Below, piece after piece: positions 52,465 to 62,306 of a DNA stretch of 64,000 bases. The stretch is from positions 777,581-841,580 of the forward strand of contig NZ_CP063169.1 in assembly GCF_014960965.1 (NCBI RefSeq), in the 5' to 3' direction. This DNA comes from Ruania alkalisoli. Its GTDB lineage: Bacteria > Actinomycetota > Actinomycetes > Actinomycetales > Beutenbergiaceae. How positions within the stretch are numbered: position 1 is the stretch's first letter; each line of letters starts with the position of its first letter. The position numbers and the translations under genes were made by a program. The notes beneath the pieces are model-generated. The model did no database searches, was not told the DNA's origin, and saw only the letters and a program-made list of their open reading frames with translations.

Positions 52465-53385
52465 ATGGCCACGATGACTCCCGCGCGACCGCCTGGTGCG
52501 ATGCCCCCGGCACCGCAGCCGGGGCGCGCTCGTCTGCGCGGGGCCGTTCCTCCGCTGCTGGGTGCGGTGGCCTGCGCGGTGGCGGTGATCGTGATCTGGC
52601 GCATCTTCGTCACCACCGCCCGGGGGCAGCAGCTCGACGACGTCGCCGCTCTGGGTGCCTCCTTCGGGCGGGACACGCTCGAGCCGCTGCTGACCCCGGT
52701 GCTGACCGTCGTCTCCGTCCCGTTCGTCGCGGCCGCAGTGCTCGCCGCGGTGATCGGCGCGGTGATCCAGCGGCGCCCGGCGATCGCCCTGGGTGCGGTA
52801 GCCATTCTCGGCGGTTCGAACCTCACCACGCAGGTCCTCAAGGACGTGCTAGAACGTCCGGACCTGGGCGTCACCTACGCTCTCGGAAACTCCCTGCCGT
52901 CCGGGCATACGACCGTCGCGGCGTCGGTCGCGGCCACGGCCCTGCTGATCGCCCCACGCCGCTGGCGGGGCACGATCGCCCTCGCCGGTGTGGCCTACAG
53001 TGCGCTGACCGGGCTGGGCACCCTCGTTGGGGGGTGGCACCGGCCCTCGGACGTGGTCAGCGCCTTCCTCGTGGTCGCCGTCTGGTACTTCCTGGTGGAG
53101 GCGGCGCGCCAGTTCCCCGCCCGGGCTCCGCTTCCGCGTGGGTATCGGCCCGCGCCGCCGGTGAACGCGGCCACCGCTCTGGTGGTGCTCGGGACCCTGG
53201 CGGGGCTGATCTCAGCGGCGATCGGTGCCGGCGTGCTCAGCGCCCTTCCACCGGTGGGCACAGTGATGGCCGCCACGGGCGGCTTGACCACCGCGGCCTA
53301 TGCGGGGGGTAGTCTCGCGGTGGCAGCCATCGCCTGCCTGACGACGGCTGGCATGCTGGTGATGCGGCCCTACCGCAGGGACTGA
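52465..53385 (+). CDS. PAP2-family membrane phosphatase
   Basis: 306 residues with six or more membrane segments. The three PAP2 motifs are present: LKDVLERPDLG (K-x6-RP), LPSGHTTVA (PSGH) and TLVGGWHRPSDVVSA (the catalytic His region). The active site faces the outside of the membrane. Substrates of relatives include undecaprenyl diphosphate and phosphatidic acid; this member cannot be assigned. A Pro/Arg-rich start precedes the first helix. It is read in the same direction as topA, which follows by about 110 bases. Confidence 0.9.
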   Translation: MATMTPARPPGAMPPAPQPGRARLRGAVPPLLGAVACAVAVIVIWRIFVTTARGQQLDDVAALGASFGRDTLEPLLTPVLTVVSVPFVAAAVLAAVIGAVIQRRPAIALGAVAILGGSNLTTQVLKDVLERPDLGVTYALGNSLPSGHTTVAASVAATALLIAPRRWRGTIALAGVAYSALTGLGTLVGGWHRPSDVVSAFLVVAVWYFLVEAARQFPARAPLPRGYRPAPPVNAATALVVLGTLAGLISAAIGAGVLSALPPVGTVMAATGGLTTAAYAGGSLAVAAIACLTTAGMLVMRPYRRD

Positions 53386-53494
53386 CCCGCCACCAGGTAC
53401 CGTGCGCGGTGCGACGAGACGGTCCGGCACGTTGTACCGTCGCACCTCGAGAGCACTGTGCGTAGCAGCGCACCCCGAACGAAGGAAGGTCCGC

Positions 53495-56197
53495 GTGACC
53501 GCAACGGCCCGCAAGCTTGTGATCGTGGAGTCCCCGGCGAAGGCGCGCACGATCGCTGGCTATCTGGGGTCCGGCTTCGACGTCGAGGCCAGCGTCGGGC
53601 ACATCCGCGACCTCGCCCAGCCCTCCGAGTTGCCGGCAGAGATGAAGAAGGGGCCGTACAAGAAGTTCGCGATCGACGTCGAGAACGGCTTCGACCCCTA
53701 CTACGTGGTGGATGCGGACAAGAAGAAGAAGGTCAGCGAGCTCAAGAAGCTCCTGAAGGATGCCGACGAGCTCTACCTCGCCACGGATGAGGACCGCGAG
53801 GGGGAGGCCATCGCGTGGCACCTGCTCGAAGTGCTCAAGCCGAAGGTGCCGGTCAAGCGGATGGTCTTCCACGAGATCACCCGCGAGGCGATCCAGCGGG
53901 CCCTGGCCGAGCCACGCGACCTGGACACCCGGCTCGTCGACGCCCAGGAGACCCGCCGCCTGCTGGACCGCCTCTACGGTTACGAGGTCTCTCCGGTGCT
54001 GTGGCGCAAGGTGCGTCAGGGCTTGAGCGCCGGGCGCGTGCAGTCGGTGGCCACCCGTATGGTGGTCGATCGCGAACGCGAGCGGATGGCGTTCCGCGCA
54101 GCCGAGTACTGGGACGTCAAGGGCTCCTTCACCGGTGGCCGCGGGGCGACGTCCGGCACCACCTTCGGTGCCCGCCTGGTGGCCGTCGACGGTGCGAAGG
54201 TCGCGACGGGCAAGGACTTCCGCGACGACGCCACGCTCAAGAACCAGAAGGTCCTGCACCTGGACGAGGCGACCGCCACCGGGCTGGTCTCGGCGCTCGA
54301 GGGTGCCGACGTCACGGTGAGCTCGGTCGAGGAGAAGCCCTACACCCGCCGTCCGGCGGCGCCGTTCACCACCTCCACGCTGCAGCAGGAGGCTTCCCGC
54401 AAGCTGCGGATGAACTCCCGCGCGGCGATGCGCACCGCCCAGACGCTGTACGAGAACGGCTACATTACCTACATGCGTACCGACTCGGTGGCGCTGTCGG
54501 GTCAGGCGATCGATGCTGCCCGCCGGCAGGCCACGGAGCTGTACGGGGCTGATTTCATCCCGGCCAAGCCGCGGTTCTACGCCTCCAAGTCCAAGGGCGC
54601 TCAGGAAGCACACGAGGCGATCCGCCCGGCGGGGGACTCCTTCCGCACCCCGGCGCAGGTATCCGGCGCACTCAGCGGAGACGAGTTCCGCCTGTATGAG
54701 CTGATCTGGAAGCGCACCGTGGCCTCGCAGATGGCCGATGCGAAGGGCTCGACGGCGTCCGTGCGGTTGCAGGGCACGGCATCCGATGGTCGTGTGGCCG
54801 AGTTCGCGGCCTCCGGCACCGTCATCACCTTCCGCGGCTTCCTCGCTGCCTATGAAGAAGGTCGCGACGTCGAGCGCTACTCCGACGGAGAGAATGCGGG
54901 TGGCAAGGATGCGCGCCTGCCGGACCTGCAGACGGGTGACGGCGTGGCGACCGATGCGCTGGTGGCTGAGGGGCACGAGACCTCCCCACCACCGCGCTAC
55001 ACCGAGGCCAGCCTGGTCAAGGCGCTGGAGGAGCGCGGTATCGGTCGGCCCTCCACCTACGCCGCCACGATCTCGGTCATCACCGACCGTGGCTATGTGT
55101 TGCGGCGCGGGCAGGCACTGGTGCCCAGCTGGGTGGCGTTCTCGGTGATCCGGCTGCTGGAGGAGCACTTCCCGAAGCTCATCGACTACGACTTCACAGC
55201 CGAGATGGAGTCCGATCTGGACCGGATCGCCGCCGGGGAGGCCGACCGGGTGGACTGGCTCGCCGGCTTCTACTTCGGTCGCGACGGCGCCGAAGGTCTG
55301 CAGAACCTGGTGGCGGACCTCGGAGAGATCGACGCCCGGGAGATCAACTCGATCGCGATCGCGGACGGGATCACCCTGCGGGTGGGTCGGTATGGGCCGT
55401 ACCTGGAGGGAACGCCGTCGGAGGAGGGCGGGCAGGCGCGACGCGCCTCGGTGCCGGATGACATCGCGCCGGATGAGTTGACGGCTGAGAAGGCGGAGGA
55501 GCTGTTCGCCGCCAGCGCCGAGGACGGTCGCGAGCTGGGCGTGGACCCGGAGAGCGGGCACACGATCATCGCCAAGAACGGCCGGTTCGGTCCGTATGTG
55601 ACCGAGGTGCTGCCCGAGCCAGAAGAACCGGCCAAGGGTAAGAAGAAGCCTGCCAAGCCGAAGCCGCGGACGGGCTCGCTGTTCAAGGACATGGACTTGG
55701 CGACCGTCGACCTCGCGGCCGCCCTCAAGCTGCTGTCGCTGCCACGGGTGGTGGGTACGGACCCGGAGTCCGGGGATGAGATCACCGCCCAGAACGGTCG
55801 GTACGGTCCCTACCTGAAGAAGGGCACGGACTCCCGCTCGCTGACCAGCGAGGATCAGATCTTCGACATCACCCTCGACGAGGCGCTGGAGATCTACTCC
55901 CAGCCCAAGCGCGGCCGGGGAGCCACGGCCGCGAAGCCGCTGAAGGAGCTCGGAGAGGACCCCTCGAGCGGGAAGCCGGTGGTCGTCAAGGACGGCAGGT
56001 TCGGACCATACGTGACCGACGGCACCACGAACGCCACGCTGCGGGCCGCCGACTCGGTGGAGACGATCACCGCAGACCGGGCGTACGAGCTACTCGCGGA
56101 GAAGCGCGCCAAGGGTCCGGCCAAGAAGAAGGCCCCGGCACGTAAGCCCGCGGCTAAGAAGGCACCGGCGAAGAAGGCTGCTACGAAGAAGTCCTGA
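53495..56197 (+). CDS. topA: DNA topoisomerase I
   Basis: 900 residues from the GTG at 53495 after GAAGGAAGG. TOPRIM domain: KLVIVESPAKARTIAGYLG and TDEDREGEAIAWHL. The catalytic Tyr is in ENGYITYMRTDSVALSG. Actinobacterial topA lacks the C-terminal zinc fingers and instead has repeats; several are visible (VGTDPESGDEITAQNGRYGP, SGKPVVVKDGRFGPYVTDG, SGHTIIAKNGRFGPYVTEV). The last 40 residues are a Lys/Ala/Pro tail that aids DNA binding. It relaxes negative supercoils behind transcription. Confidence 0.97.
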   Translation: MTATARKLVIVESPAKARTIAGYLGSGFDVEASVGHIRDLAQPSELPAEMKKGPYKKFAIDVENGFDPYYVVDADKKKKVSELKKLLKDADELYLATDEDREGEAIAWHLLEVLKPKVPVKRMVFHEITREAIQRALAEPRDLDTRLVDAQETRRLLDRLYGYEVSPVLWRKVRQGLSAGRVQSVATRMVVDRERERMAFRAAEYWDVKGSFTGGRGATSGTTFGARLVAVDGAKVATGKDFRDDATLKNQKVLHLDEATATGLVSALEGADVTVSSVEEKPYTRRPAAPFTTSTLQQEASRKLRMNSRAAMRTAQTLYENGYITYMRTDSVALSGQAIDAARRQATELYGADFIPAKPRFYASKSKGAQEAHEAIRPAGDSFRTPAQVSGALSGDEFRLYELIWKRTVASQMADAKGSTASVRLQGTASDGRVAEFAASGTVITFRGFLAAYEEGRDVERYSDGENAGGKDARLPDLQTGDGVATDALVAEGHETSPPPRYTEASLVKALEERGIGRPSTYAATISVITDRGYVLRRGQALVPSWVAFSVIRLLEEHFPKLIDYDFTAEMESDLDRIAAGEADRVDWLAGFYFGRDGAEGLQNLVADLGEIDAREINSIAIADGITLRVGRYGPYLEGTPSEEGGQARRASVPDDIAPDELTAEKAEELFAASAEDGRELGVDPESGHTIIAKNGRFGPYVTEVLPEPEEPAKGKKKPAKPKPRTGSLFKDMDLATVDLAAALKLLSLPRVVGTDPESGDEITAQNGRYGPYLKKGTDSRSLTSEDQIFDITLDEALEIYSQPKRGRGATAAKPLKELGEDPSSGKPVVVKDGRFGPYVTDGTTNATLRAADSVETITADRAYELLAEKRAKGPAKKKAPARKPAAKKAPAKKAATKKS

Positions 56198-56239
56198 CCG
56201 CGGCGTGGTTGCTGGCCGCCGTGCACCTAGGGTAAAGCC

Positions 56240-57262
56240 ATGACCATCCACGATCCCGCCTACGGTCCCGACCCTGCCGACGCCCCGCCGCTGCGCTGGG
56301 GGATCCTCGCTGCAGGCGGGATCGCGGCCAAGTTTGCCGCTGATGTGCCTGCACACTCCTCCGGCACGGTGGTGGCCGTGGGATCGCGCAGCCTGGAACG
56401 GGCTCAGGCGTTCGCCTCCACACACCAGATCCCGACGGCGCACGGCAGCTATGCGGACCTCGTTGCCGACGAGCAGGTCGAGGCGGTCTACGTGGCCTCG
56501 CCGCACTCGGAGCACCTCGAGCACGCGCTGCTGGCGATCGAGGTGGGAAAGCCGGTGCTGATCGAGAAGTCCCTGACCCGTAACGCCGCCGAGGCGCGGG
56601 AGCTGTTCGCGGCAGCGAAGGCTCGCGGGGTGTTCGTGATGGAGGCCATGTGGAGCCGTTTCCTGCCGCACATGGTCGCGATGCGGCAGATCATCGCCTC
56701 CGGTGAGATCGGCGAGGTGCACATGCTCACTGCCGAACACGGTCAGGGGCTGGACCACCTCGAGGACGAGCACCGGCTGAAGAACCCGGACTTGGCCGGT
56801 GGTGCGGTGCTCGACCTGGGTGTCTACCCGATTTCGTTCACTCAGGCGGTGCTGGGGGCCCCGGATCAGATCACTGCCGTGGGAACGATGACCACCACCG
56901 GGGTGGACGAGAGTGAGGCGATCACCCTGCGCTACGGCAACCGGGCGCTGGCACTGCTCGGCGCCAGCCTCAAGGGGGCCACACGCAACGCTGCCACGAT
57001 CACGGGCACCAAGGGCCGGATCGAGATCGAGCCGACGTTCTACGCCCCCACCACGCTCACCGTGGTCCCACGCGAGGGCGAGCCGCGCTCGATCACCCCC
57101 GCCGTCGGTGGCGGATTCGAGTACCAGGCGGCCGAGGTGGCCCGCTGCGTCGCAGAGGGCCACCTGGAGTCCGACCTGCACACCTGGGCCCACACCCTCG
57201 CCGTCATGGAGACCATGGACGAGGTGCGCCGGCAGCTCGGGGTCGTGCTGCCGGGGGAGTGA
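56240..57262 (+). CDS. Gfo/Idh/MocA-family oxidoreductase
   Basis: 340 residues. The Rossmann start RWGILAAGGIAAKFAADVP carries a GxGxxG-like motif (AAGGIA). The next motif, EAVYVASPHSEHLEHALLAI, and the GKPVLIEKSLTRNAAEARE segment hold the catalytic Lys (EK). The C-terminal domain begins around ARGVFVMEAMWSRFLPHMVA. Relatives reduce or oxidise sugars and inositols; trans-1,2-dihydrobenzene-diol-dehydrogenase-like members share the EAMW motif. The hypothetical gene that follows begins after one base. Confidence 0.9.
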   Translation: MTIHDPAYGPDPADAPPLRWGILAAGGIAAKFAADVPAHSSGTVVAVGSRSLERAQAFASTHQIPTAHGSYADLVADEQVEAVYVASPHSEHLEHALLAIEVGKPVLIEKSLTRNAAEARELFAAAKARGVFVMEAMWSRFLPHMVAMRQIIASGEIGEVHMLTAEHGQGLDHLEDEHRLKNPDLAGGAVLDLGVYPISFTQAVLGAPDQITAVGTMTTTGVDESEAITLRYGNRALALLGASLKGATRNAATITGTKGRIEIEPTFYAPTTLTVVPREGEPRSITPAVGGGFEYQAAEVARCVAEGHLESDLHTWAHTLAVMETMDEVRRQLGVVLPGE

Positions 57263-57263
57263 G

Positions 57264-57800
57264 GTGCACGTCGGCCAGAGCAGCACGGCACAGGCGGTCT
57301 CCGGGCTGAGCCTGACCGGAGGAGAGGGCTGGACGGCGGCCCTCGCCGTCCGGGACGCCCTCCGCCTGCCGTGGTCGGCGGACGTTCCCGTGCTCGAGCC
57401 TGCTGTCCCGACACGCTCCGGCGGTGCTGCGGACGTCTCCGAGCGCGACTGGTTCGCGTGGCTACGGCAGGTGGCCGACGCGCCGCGATCGAGACCCGTC
57501 CCGCACCACAGCGCGCCGCTTCGGGAGGCTCAGCGCCAGGTGCGACCGAGCCTGCAGGAGCACGAGGAGATCTGGGACCGCCAGGTAGCCGACCTGGCTG
57601 ACGCACTCCGGGACGTGCTCAGTGGGGCCATCGCGGGTGGCGGTCGTATCACCTACCTCATTCAGATCGTCCCGGTGGCCGGGGCGTGGAGCCTCGATGT
57701 CAGCGCGGCCCACCTGCTCGCCAGTCCCGCGGCGCTCGCGACCCCCGATGCCCGGCGGGAACTGCTCGGGCCGCGGCTCCGCCGTGCTGTCACCGGCTGA
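57264..57800 (+). CDS. Hypothetical protein, 178 residues
   Basis: GTG start at 57264, two bases after the oxidoreductase stop, with GGGGGAGTGAG upstream. No signal peptide and no membrane helix except a possible hydrophobic strand ([20 protein letters not shown]). The middle is charged and helical ([34 protein letters not shown]). I do not recognise a family. The end overlaps the convergent ABC permease gene by 11 bases. It is likely translated together with the oxidoreductase. Confidence 0.65.
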   Translation: MHVGQSSTAQAVSGLSLTGGEGWTAALAVRDALRLPWSADVPVLEPAVPTRSGGAADVSERDWFAWLRQVADAPRSRPVPHHSAPLREAQRQVRPSLQEHEEIWDRQVADLADALRDVLSGAIAGGGRITYLIQIVPVAGAWSLDVSAAHLLASPAALATPDARRELLGPRLRRAVTG

Positions 57801-58647
57801 GGTTCTGGAACTGCCGGACCGCCAGCGGTACGAAGACGACCAGCAGCAGGACGGGCCAGATCAACGCTCCCGCGATCGCGTGCCCCTCGATCCAGTAGGT
57901 GCTGGTGGCCAGATCAACCCCCGGCGTCTGGAAGAGCTCGCGAATCGCGGATGCAGTCGAGGAGACCGGGTTCCAGGCGGCGACGGTGCCCAGCCAGCCG
58001 GGCATCATCTGCGGCGGTGCGAAGACCGAGGAGATGAAGCCGAGCGGGAAGGCGATCGCGAACAGGTTCCCGGCGCCCTCGGTGTTCTTGACCCGCAGGC
58101 CGATCCAGATCCCGACGAAGATCAGGGCGAACCGCAGCCACAGCAGCAGACCGAACGCCGCGAGCGTATCGGTGACCGGACCGGCGGGACGCCAGCCGAT
58201 CGCCAGCGCGATGCCGACGATCACCGCGAGGTCCACCGCCGCCTGGATGATGTCTGCCACGCCCCGGCCCGTCACCACGGCGGAGGAGGACATCGGCATG
58301 GACCGGAAGCGGTCCATGAACCCCTTCTCCTTGTTGAACGCCACCGGGAACGCCGTGTTCATGAACCCGAAGGCGATCGTCATGGCGAACATGCCGGGCA
58401 TGGCGTAGTCGATGTACCCCACGCCCGCACCCATCCCGGTCACGTCCATCGCGCTGCCGAAGACGTAGACGAACATCAGCACCATCACCACGGGCATCCC
58501 GAGCTGCCAGGCGAACGTGGACGGTTGGCGCAGCAGGTGCATGAACTCCTGCAGCACAATCGTCCAGGTGTCCTTGAACGCCCACAGCACGCGGCTTCCG
58601 GGAGTCTCGTCGGGTGCGGTGAGCGGCTGGGTCGATGTGGTGCTCAT
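57790..58647 (-). CDS. ABC-2 type permease (drug exporter, DrrB-like)
   Basis: 285 residues with six membrane segments. The start ([20 protein letters not shown]) and ABC-2 permease region ([40 protein letters not shown]) match DrrB-like exporters. The [20 protein letters not shown] segment is the ABC-2 signature. It overlaps the ATP-binding subunit gene by four bases (ATGA) and is co-transcribed with it. Substrate is likely a hydrophobic drug or lipid; unproven. Confidence 0.88.
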   Translation of the reverse strand: MSTTSTQPLTAPDETPGSRVLWAFKDTWTIVLQEFMHLLRQPSTFAWQLGMPVVMVLMFVYVFGSAMDVTGMGAGVGYIDYAMPGMFAMTIAFGFMNTAFPVAFNKEKGFMDRFRSMPMSSSAVVTGRGVADIIQAAVDLAVIVGIALAIGWRPAGPVTDTLAAFGLLLWLRFALIFVGIWIGLRVKNTEGAGNLFAIAFPLGFISSVFAPPQMMPGWLGTVAAWNPVSSTASAIRELFQTPGVDLATSTYWIEGHAIAGALIWPVLLLVVFVPLAVRQFQNLSR

Positions 58648-59621
58648 GAGGTCTCCTCAGTCGGTCCGGTCAGCACGGCCTGGTCGCCCGTCAGCTGGAG
58701 GAAGGCTTCGTCGAGGGTCGGGCGGCGGAGCGCGATGTCGGCCAGGTCGAGGCCGGCCGCCCGGATCTCGGAGGCCACGTCGGTCAGGGCGCGCACGCCG
58801 TCGGGTACCGGCACGCTCAGGGTGCTGCCGCCGGGTGTCGTGTCCGCCACGAGCTCGGTGACGCGCTGCACGAGCTCCACCGCCTGATCGAGGTCGGCGG
58901 GGTCGGCCACGGTCAGTTCGAGCCGCTCGTCGCCGATGCGGCGCTTGAGTCCCGCCGGGGTGTCCTCGACGAGATTGCGGCCGTGGTCGACCACGCTGAT
59001 CCGGTCACAGAGCTGGTCGGCCTCGTCGAGGTAATGGGTGGTCAGCAGCACTGTGGTGCCCTGGGCCGCGAGCTGTCGGATCGCGTGCCACACCTCGCGC
59101 CGTCCGGCCGGGTCCAGCCCGGTGGTCGGTTCGTCGAGGAACAGCACCTGCGGTGCGAGGATCATCGAGGCCGCCAGATCGAGGCGGCGGCGCATCCCGC
59201 CGGAGAACTTCTTCGGCGCCCGGTTCGCGGCCTCGGCCAGGCTGAACTGCTCGAGCAGCTCGTCCGCACGTCGCGTGGCCGATCGCTTGTCGAGCCGGAA
59301 CAGGCGCCCGAACATGGTGAGGTTCTGCCGGGCGGTCAGCAGATCGTCGACTGCCGTCTGCTGGCCTGTCAGGCCGATGGCCCGCCGGACCAGGCGTGCT
59401 GAGGTCTTGACGTCGTGACCGGACACTGTGGCCCGGCCTTCGTCCAGGCGGGTCAGCGTGGTCAGGATGCGCACGGTCGTGGTCTTGCCTGCGCCGTTCG
59501 GGCCGAGCAGCCCGTGCACGGTGCCGCGCGGGACGGCGAGATCGACGCCGTCGAGAGCGACGGTAGGGCCGTAGCGCTTGGTCAGGCCTCGCGCTTCGAC
59601 CGCCAGGTCGGTTGGTGGCAT
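58644..59621 (-). CDS. ABC transporter ATP-binding protein (DrrA-like)
   Basis: 325 residues from the ATG at 59619-59621 after GAAGGAGGGGAC; the frame is open ten codons more. Walker [18 protein letters not shown]-loop [14 protein letters not shown] signature [12 protein letters not shown], Walker [15 protein letters not shown] and the switch His in [12 protein letters not shown] are all intact. The C-terminal extension ([16 protein letters not shown]) is the DrrA-type tail that interacts with DrrB. Control is likely by the divergent TetR-like gene through repeats at 59657-59696. Confidence 0.93.
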   Translation of the reverse strand: MPPTDLAVEARGLTKRYGPTVALDGVDLAVPRGTVHGLLGPNGAGKTTTVRILTTLTRLDEGRATVSGHDVKTSARLVRRAIGLTGQQTAVDDLLTARQNLTMFGRLFRLDKRSATRRADELLEQFSLAEAANRAPKKFSGGMRRRLDLAASMILAPQVLFLDEPTTGLDPAGRREVWHAIRQLAAQGTTVLLTTHYLDEADQLCDRISVVDHGRNLVEDTPAGLKRRIGDERLELTVADPADLDQAVELVQRVTELVADTTPGGSTLSVPVPDGVRALTDVASEIRAAGLDLADIALRRPTLDEAFLQLTGDQAVLTGPTEETS

Positions 59622-59656
59622 GTCCCCTCCTTCTGGGTGCGGTGTACGCACAAACT

Positions 59657-59696
59657 ACTGCGTACGACGCACCCGGTCAAACTGCGTACGATGCAC
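59657..59696. promoter_or_regulatory. TetR-type operator repeats
   Basis: ACTGCGTACGACGCAC (59657-59672) and ACTGCGTACGATGCAC (59681-59696) are 15/16 identical and 24 bases apart. Each is roughly palindromic (TGCGT/AYGCA). A third, partial copy (GTGTACGCAC) lies at 59642-59651. They sit between divergent ABC and TetR genes. Confidence 0.65.
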
Positions 59697-59723
59697 GCGG
59701 AAAGATTGCTACAGTAGGAATCC

Positions 59724-60485
59724 ATGGCCACCACCACATCCGAGTCGCACGAGAGCGAAGCGCACGCCCAGCTCGTCCGTGCTCTGGAACTGCTCTGGCA
59801 CGGCCACACACCGACCGGACGCGGCCCCAAACCGGGGCTGACCGTGGAGGCGATCGTCGACGCAGCTATCGATGTCGCTGATGCCGACGGGGTCGAGGCG
59901 CTCTCGATGCGTCGGATCGCCCGGGAGCTCGGCGTGGGCACGATGAGCCTGTACCGCTACGTCCCGGACAAGAACGTGCTCCTCGCCCTCGTGCTGGACC
60001 GGGTTCTCGCACCGACAGGTGAGGCGCCACAGCCACCTCTCACGTGGCGCGACACGTTGGAGTCCAACGCGCGCTCCGCCCGAGCCCTGTACCTGCGGCA
60101 CCGATGGCTGCTTCAGGTCAACATGACGCGACCAGCGCTCGGTCCGGGCACGGTGGCTGGCCTCGAGCGGACCATGGCGGGCCTGGTCGATCTGCCGCTC
60201 AGTGACAAGGAGCGGATGAACGTGGTGGTCGCACTCGAAGGCTTCGTGACCGGCGCGGTGCGCGAGCAGATCTTCTACGAGCAGATCGCTGAGGAGTCCG
60301 GACTCGACGACGAGGCCTTCTGGGGAGCCCAGTTGCCGTTCATGGAGGTTGCGATGACATCCGGGACCTACCCGACGATGGCCTCGCTGAGCAGCGACAC
60401 CTTCGAAGGAACCTGGGAGGAGACGTTCGATCTGGGCCTGACCTGCTTCCTCGACGGGTTGGAGCGACGGGTCGGTCGGGGATAG
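59724..60485 (+). CDS. TetR-family regulator of the adjacent ABC exporter
   Basis: 253 residues. The helix-turn-helix is VEAIVDAAIDVADADGVEAL with RRIARELGVGTMSLYRYVPD (about 38-85). A C-terminal TetR_C_1-type helical domain follows. It is divergent from a drug-type ABC exporter, with two direct repeats in the shared promoter. It therefore most likely represses the exporter and itself, and is released by the exported compound. The thymidylate kinase gene follows on the same strand. Confidence 0.88.
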   Translation: MATTTSESHESEAHAQLVRALELLWHGHTPTGRGPKPGLTVEAIVDAAIDVADADGVEALSMRRIARELGVGTMSLYRYVPDKNVLLALVLDRVLAPTGEAPQPPLTWRDTLESNARSARALYLRHRWLLQVNMTRPALGPGTVAGLERTMAGLVDLPLSDKERMNVVVALEGFVTGAVREQIFYEQIAEESGLDDEAFWGAQLPFMEVAMTSGTYPTMASLSSDTFEGTWEETFDLGLTCFLDGLERRVGRG

Positions 60486-60511
60486 TCGGTGGGCGCCGAT
60501 ACGCTGCTCCG

Positions 60512-61135
60512 GTGACCCCCGGACTGTTCATCTCCTTCGAAGGCGGCGACGGCGCCGGCAAGACCACCCAGCTGAACCGCCTCGCTGACTGGATCGCGGA
60601 GGCGACTGCGCGTGAGGTGGTGCGCACCCGCGAACCGGGAGGGACCGCCGTCGGGAAGACGTTGCGCGAAGTGCTCCTGCACGGAACGGATCTAGACCCA
60701 CGCACCGAGGCGCTGCTGTTCGCCGCCGATCGTGCGTACCACGTGGCATCGCTGGTCCGGCCCGCCCTGGAACGCGGGGCCGTGGTTCTCAGCGACCGCT
60801 ACCTCGACTCCTCAGTCGCGTACCAGTCGGGTGGCCGCGCGCTTCCGCCCGAGGAGGTCGAGCAACTCTCCCTCTGGGCCACCGAGAGTCTGCTTCCCGA
60901 TCTCACCGTGCTGCTGGACCTGGACCCGGTGCACCTGGCTGAACGAATCGGCGACCATCCCGATCGGCTCGAACGGGCGGGCAGCGAGTTCCACCGCCGC
61001 ACCCGGCAGGCGTTCCTCGACCGAGCCGCCGCCGATCCGGGTCGGTGGCTCGTGGTCGACTCCTCCCGGCCGAAAGGCGAGGTGGCCGAGCGGATCCGCA
61101 GCCGGGTCGAGACGCTGCTGGAGGACATGCCGTGA
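60512..61135 (+). CDS. tmk: Thymidylate kinase
   Basis: 207 residues, GTG at 60512. The P-loop is SFEGGDGAGKTTQLNRL, with RTREPGG (DRX-like Arg) and the LID-related SDRYLDSSVAYQ and GGRALPPEEVEQL segments. It phosphorylates dTMP to dTDP with ATP. The stop overlaps the GTG of holB (GTGA), an order seen widely in Gram-positive bacteria. Confidence 0.95.
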   Translation: MTPGLFISFEGGDGAGKTTQLNRLADWIAEATAREVVRTREPGGTAVGKTLREVLLHGTDLDPRTEALLFAADRAYHVASLVRPALERGAVVLSDRYLDSSVAYQSGGRALPPEEVEQLSLWATESLLPDLTVLLDLDPVHLAERIGDHPDRLERAGSEFHRRTRQAFLDRAAADPGRWLVVDSSRPKGEVAERIRSRVETLLEDMP

Positions 61136-62268
61136 GCGTGTGGACCGAGCTCGTCGGGCAGGACCGTGCCGTCGAGGTGCTCTCCGCCGCAGCATCCGAA
61201 CCTGCTGCCATGACGCACGCGTGGCTCATCACTGGCCCTCCCGGCTCCGGCCGGTCGGTGGCTGCACGCGCCTTCGCCGCTGCCCTGCAAGACCCTCACG
61301 ACAGCGATGGCTCCAGCCACGAGGTCCGCACGGCGCTCGCGGGAACGCACGCCGATGTCACCGTCTTCGCCACCGAGAAGGTCCAGATCAGCATCGCTGA
61401 GGCCCGCGAGCTCGTCGGGCTCGCCCAGCGTTCCCCCTCCCAGGGGCGCTGGCGGGTGATCATCGTCGAGGACGCCGACCGCATGACCGAGCGCACCGCG
61501 AACGTGCTACTCAAGGCCATCGAGGAGCCGCCGCCGCGGACCGTATGGATCCTGTGCGCCCCGAGTCCGATGGATGTGCTCGTCACGATCCGCTCCCGTT
61601 GCCGGCCCGTGAACCTACGGGTTCCTCCGGCCGAGGCGGTCGCCGACCTGCTCGTGCGCCGCGACGGCATCGACCCCGAGCTGGCCCTCACCTGCGCGCG
61701 TGCGGCACAGAGTCACATCGGCATGGCGCGCCGCCTCGCCACCCATCCGGATGCCCGCGCCTACCGGGAGAAGGTCCTCGCGGTCCCCACCTCCATCCGG
61801 GGTGTCGGCGACGCGGTGCTCGCCGCCCAGACCCTCGTCGAGGACGCGACCGAGCAATCCAAGCTCGCGACCACCGAACGTGACGCCGCCGAGAAGGCCG
61901 AGCTGCTGCGCACACTCGGGGCCGAGGAAGGAGCCCGTATCCCGCCCGCGCTGCGTGCGCAGATCCGTCAGCTGGAGGAGGAGCAGAAACGCCGAGCCCG
62001 CCGCTCTCTCATCGACCTGCTCGACCGGGCGATGATCGATCTGCTCTCCTTCTACCGGGACGTGCTCGTCACTCAGCTGGGCAGTGACGTCCCGCTCATC
62101 AACCAAGCTCAGACCCAGCAGGTGCAGGCGATGGCCGGCGCCACCGCCCCGGAGCAGTCCGTGCACCGGATGCAGGCCGTGGGACTCGCACGCACCCGCA
62201 TCGCCGCCGGAGCGGCACCGTTGCTCGCCGTCGAGGCCCTCACGATCGCGTTGCGCCCACAGGGGTGA
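61132..62268 (+). CDS. holB: DNA polymerase III delta' subunit without zinc cysteines
   Basis: 378 residues from the GTG at 61132, overlapping tmk. The clamp-loader AAA fold is clear: HAWLITGPPGSGRSVAARAF (P-loop-like, no Lys), WRVIIVEDADRMTERTANVL, LLKAIEEPPPRTVWILCAPS and SRCRPVNLR. The usual four-Cys zinc module between the first and second strands is replaced by QDPHDSDGSSHEVRTALAGT, which has none of them. Otherwise the sequence and length are normal. It works in loading the sliding clamp. It is followed by the lipoprotein peptidase gene after 38 bases. Confidence 0.92.
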   Translation: MSVWTELVGQDRAVEVLSAAASEPAAMTHAWLITGPPGSGRSVAARAFAAALQDPHDSDGSSHEVRTALAGTHADVTVFATEKVQISIAEARELVGLAQRSPSQGRWRVIIVEDADRMTERTANVLLKAIEEPPPRTVWILCAPSPMDVLVTIRSRCRPVNLRVPPAEAVADLLVRRDGIDPELALTCARAAQSHIGMARRLATHPDARAYREKVLAVPTSIRGVGDAVLAAQTLVEDATEQSKLATTERDAAEKAELLRTLGAEEGARIPPALRAQIRQLEEEQKRRARRSLIDLLDRAMIDLLSFYRDVLVTQLGSDVPLINQAQTQQVQAMAGATAPEQSVHRMQAVGLARTRIAAGAAPLLAVEALTIALRPQG

Positions 62269-62306
62269 CGGCGGAGCTGCGCATCCCCCACACGTAGACT
62301 GCCGTC

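Noticed and set aside
53237-55561. 774-codon minus-strand frame over topA
   Set aside because: topA on the + strand has all motifs; the opposite frame has no recognisable domain.
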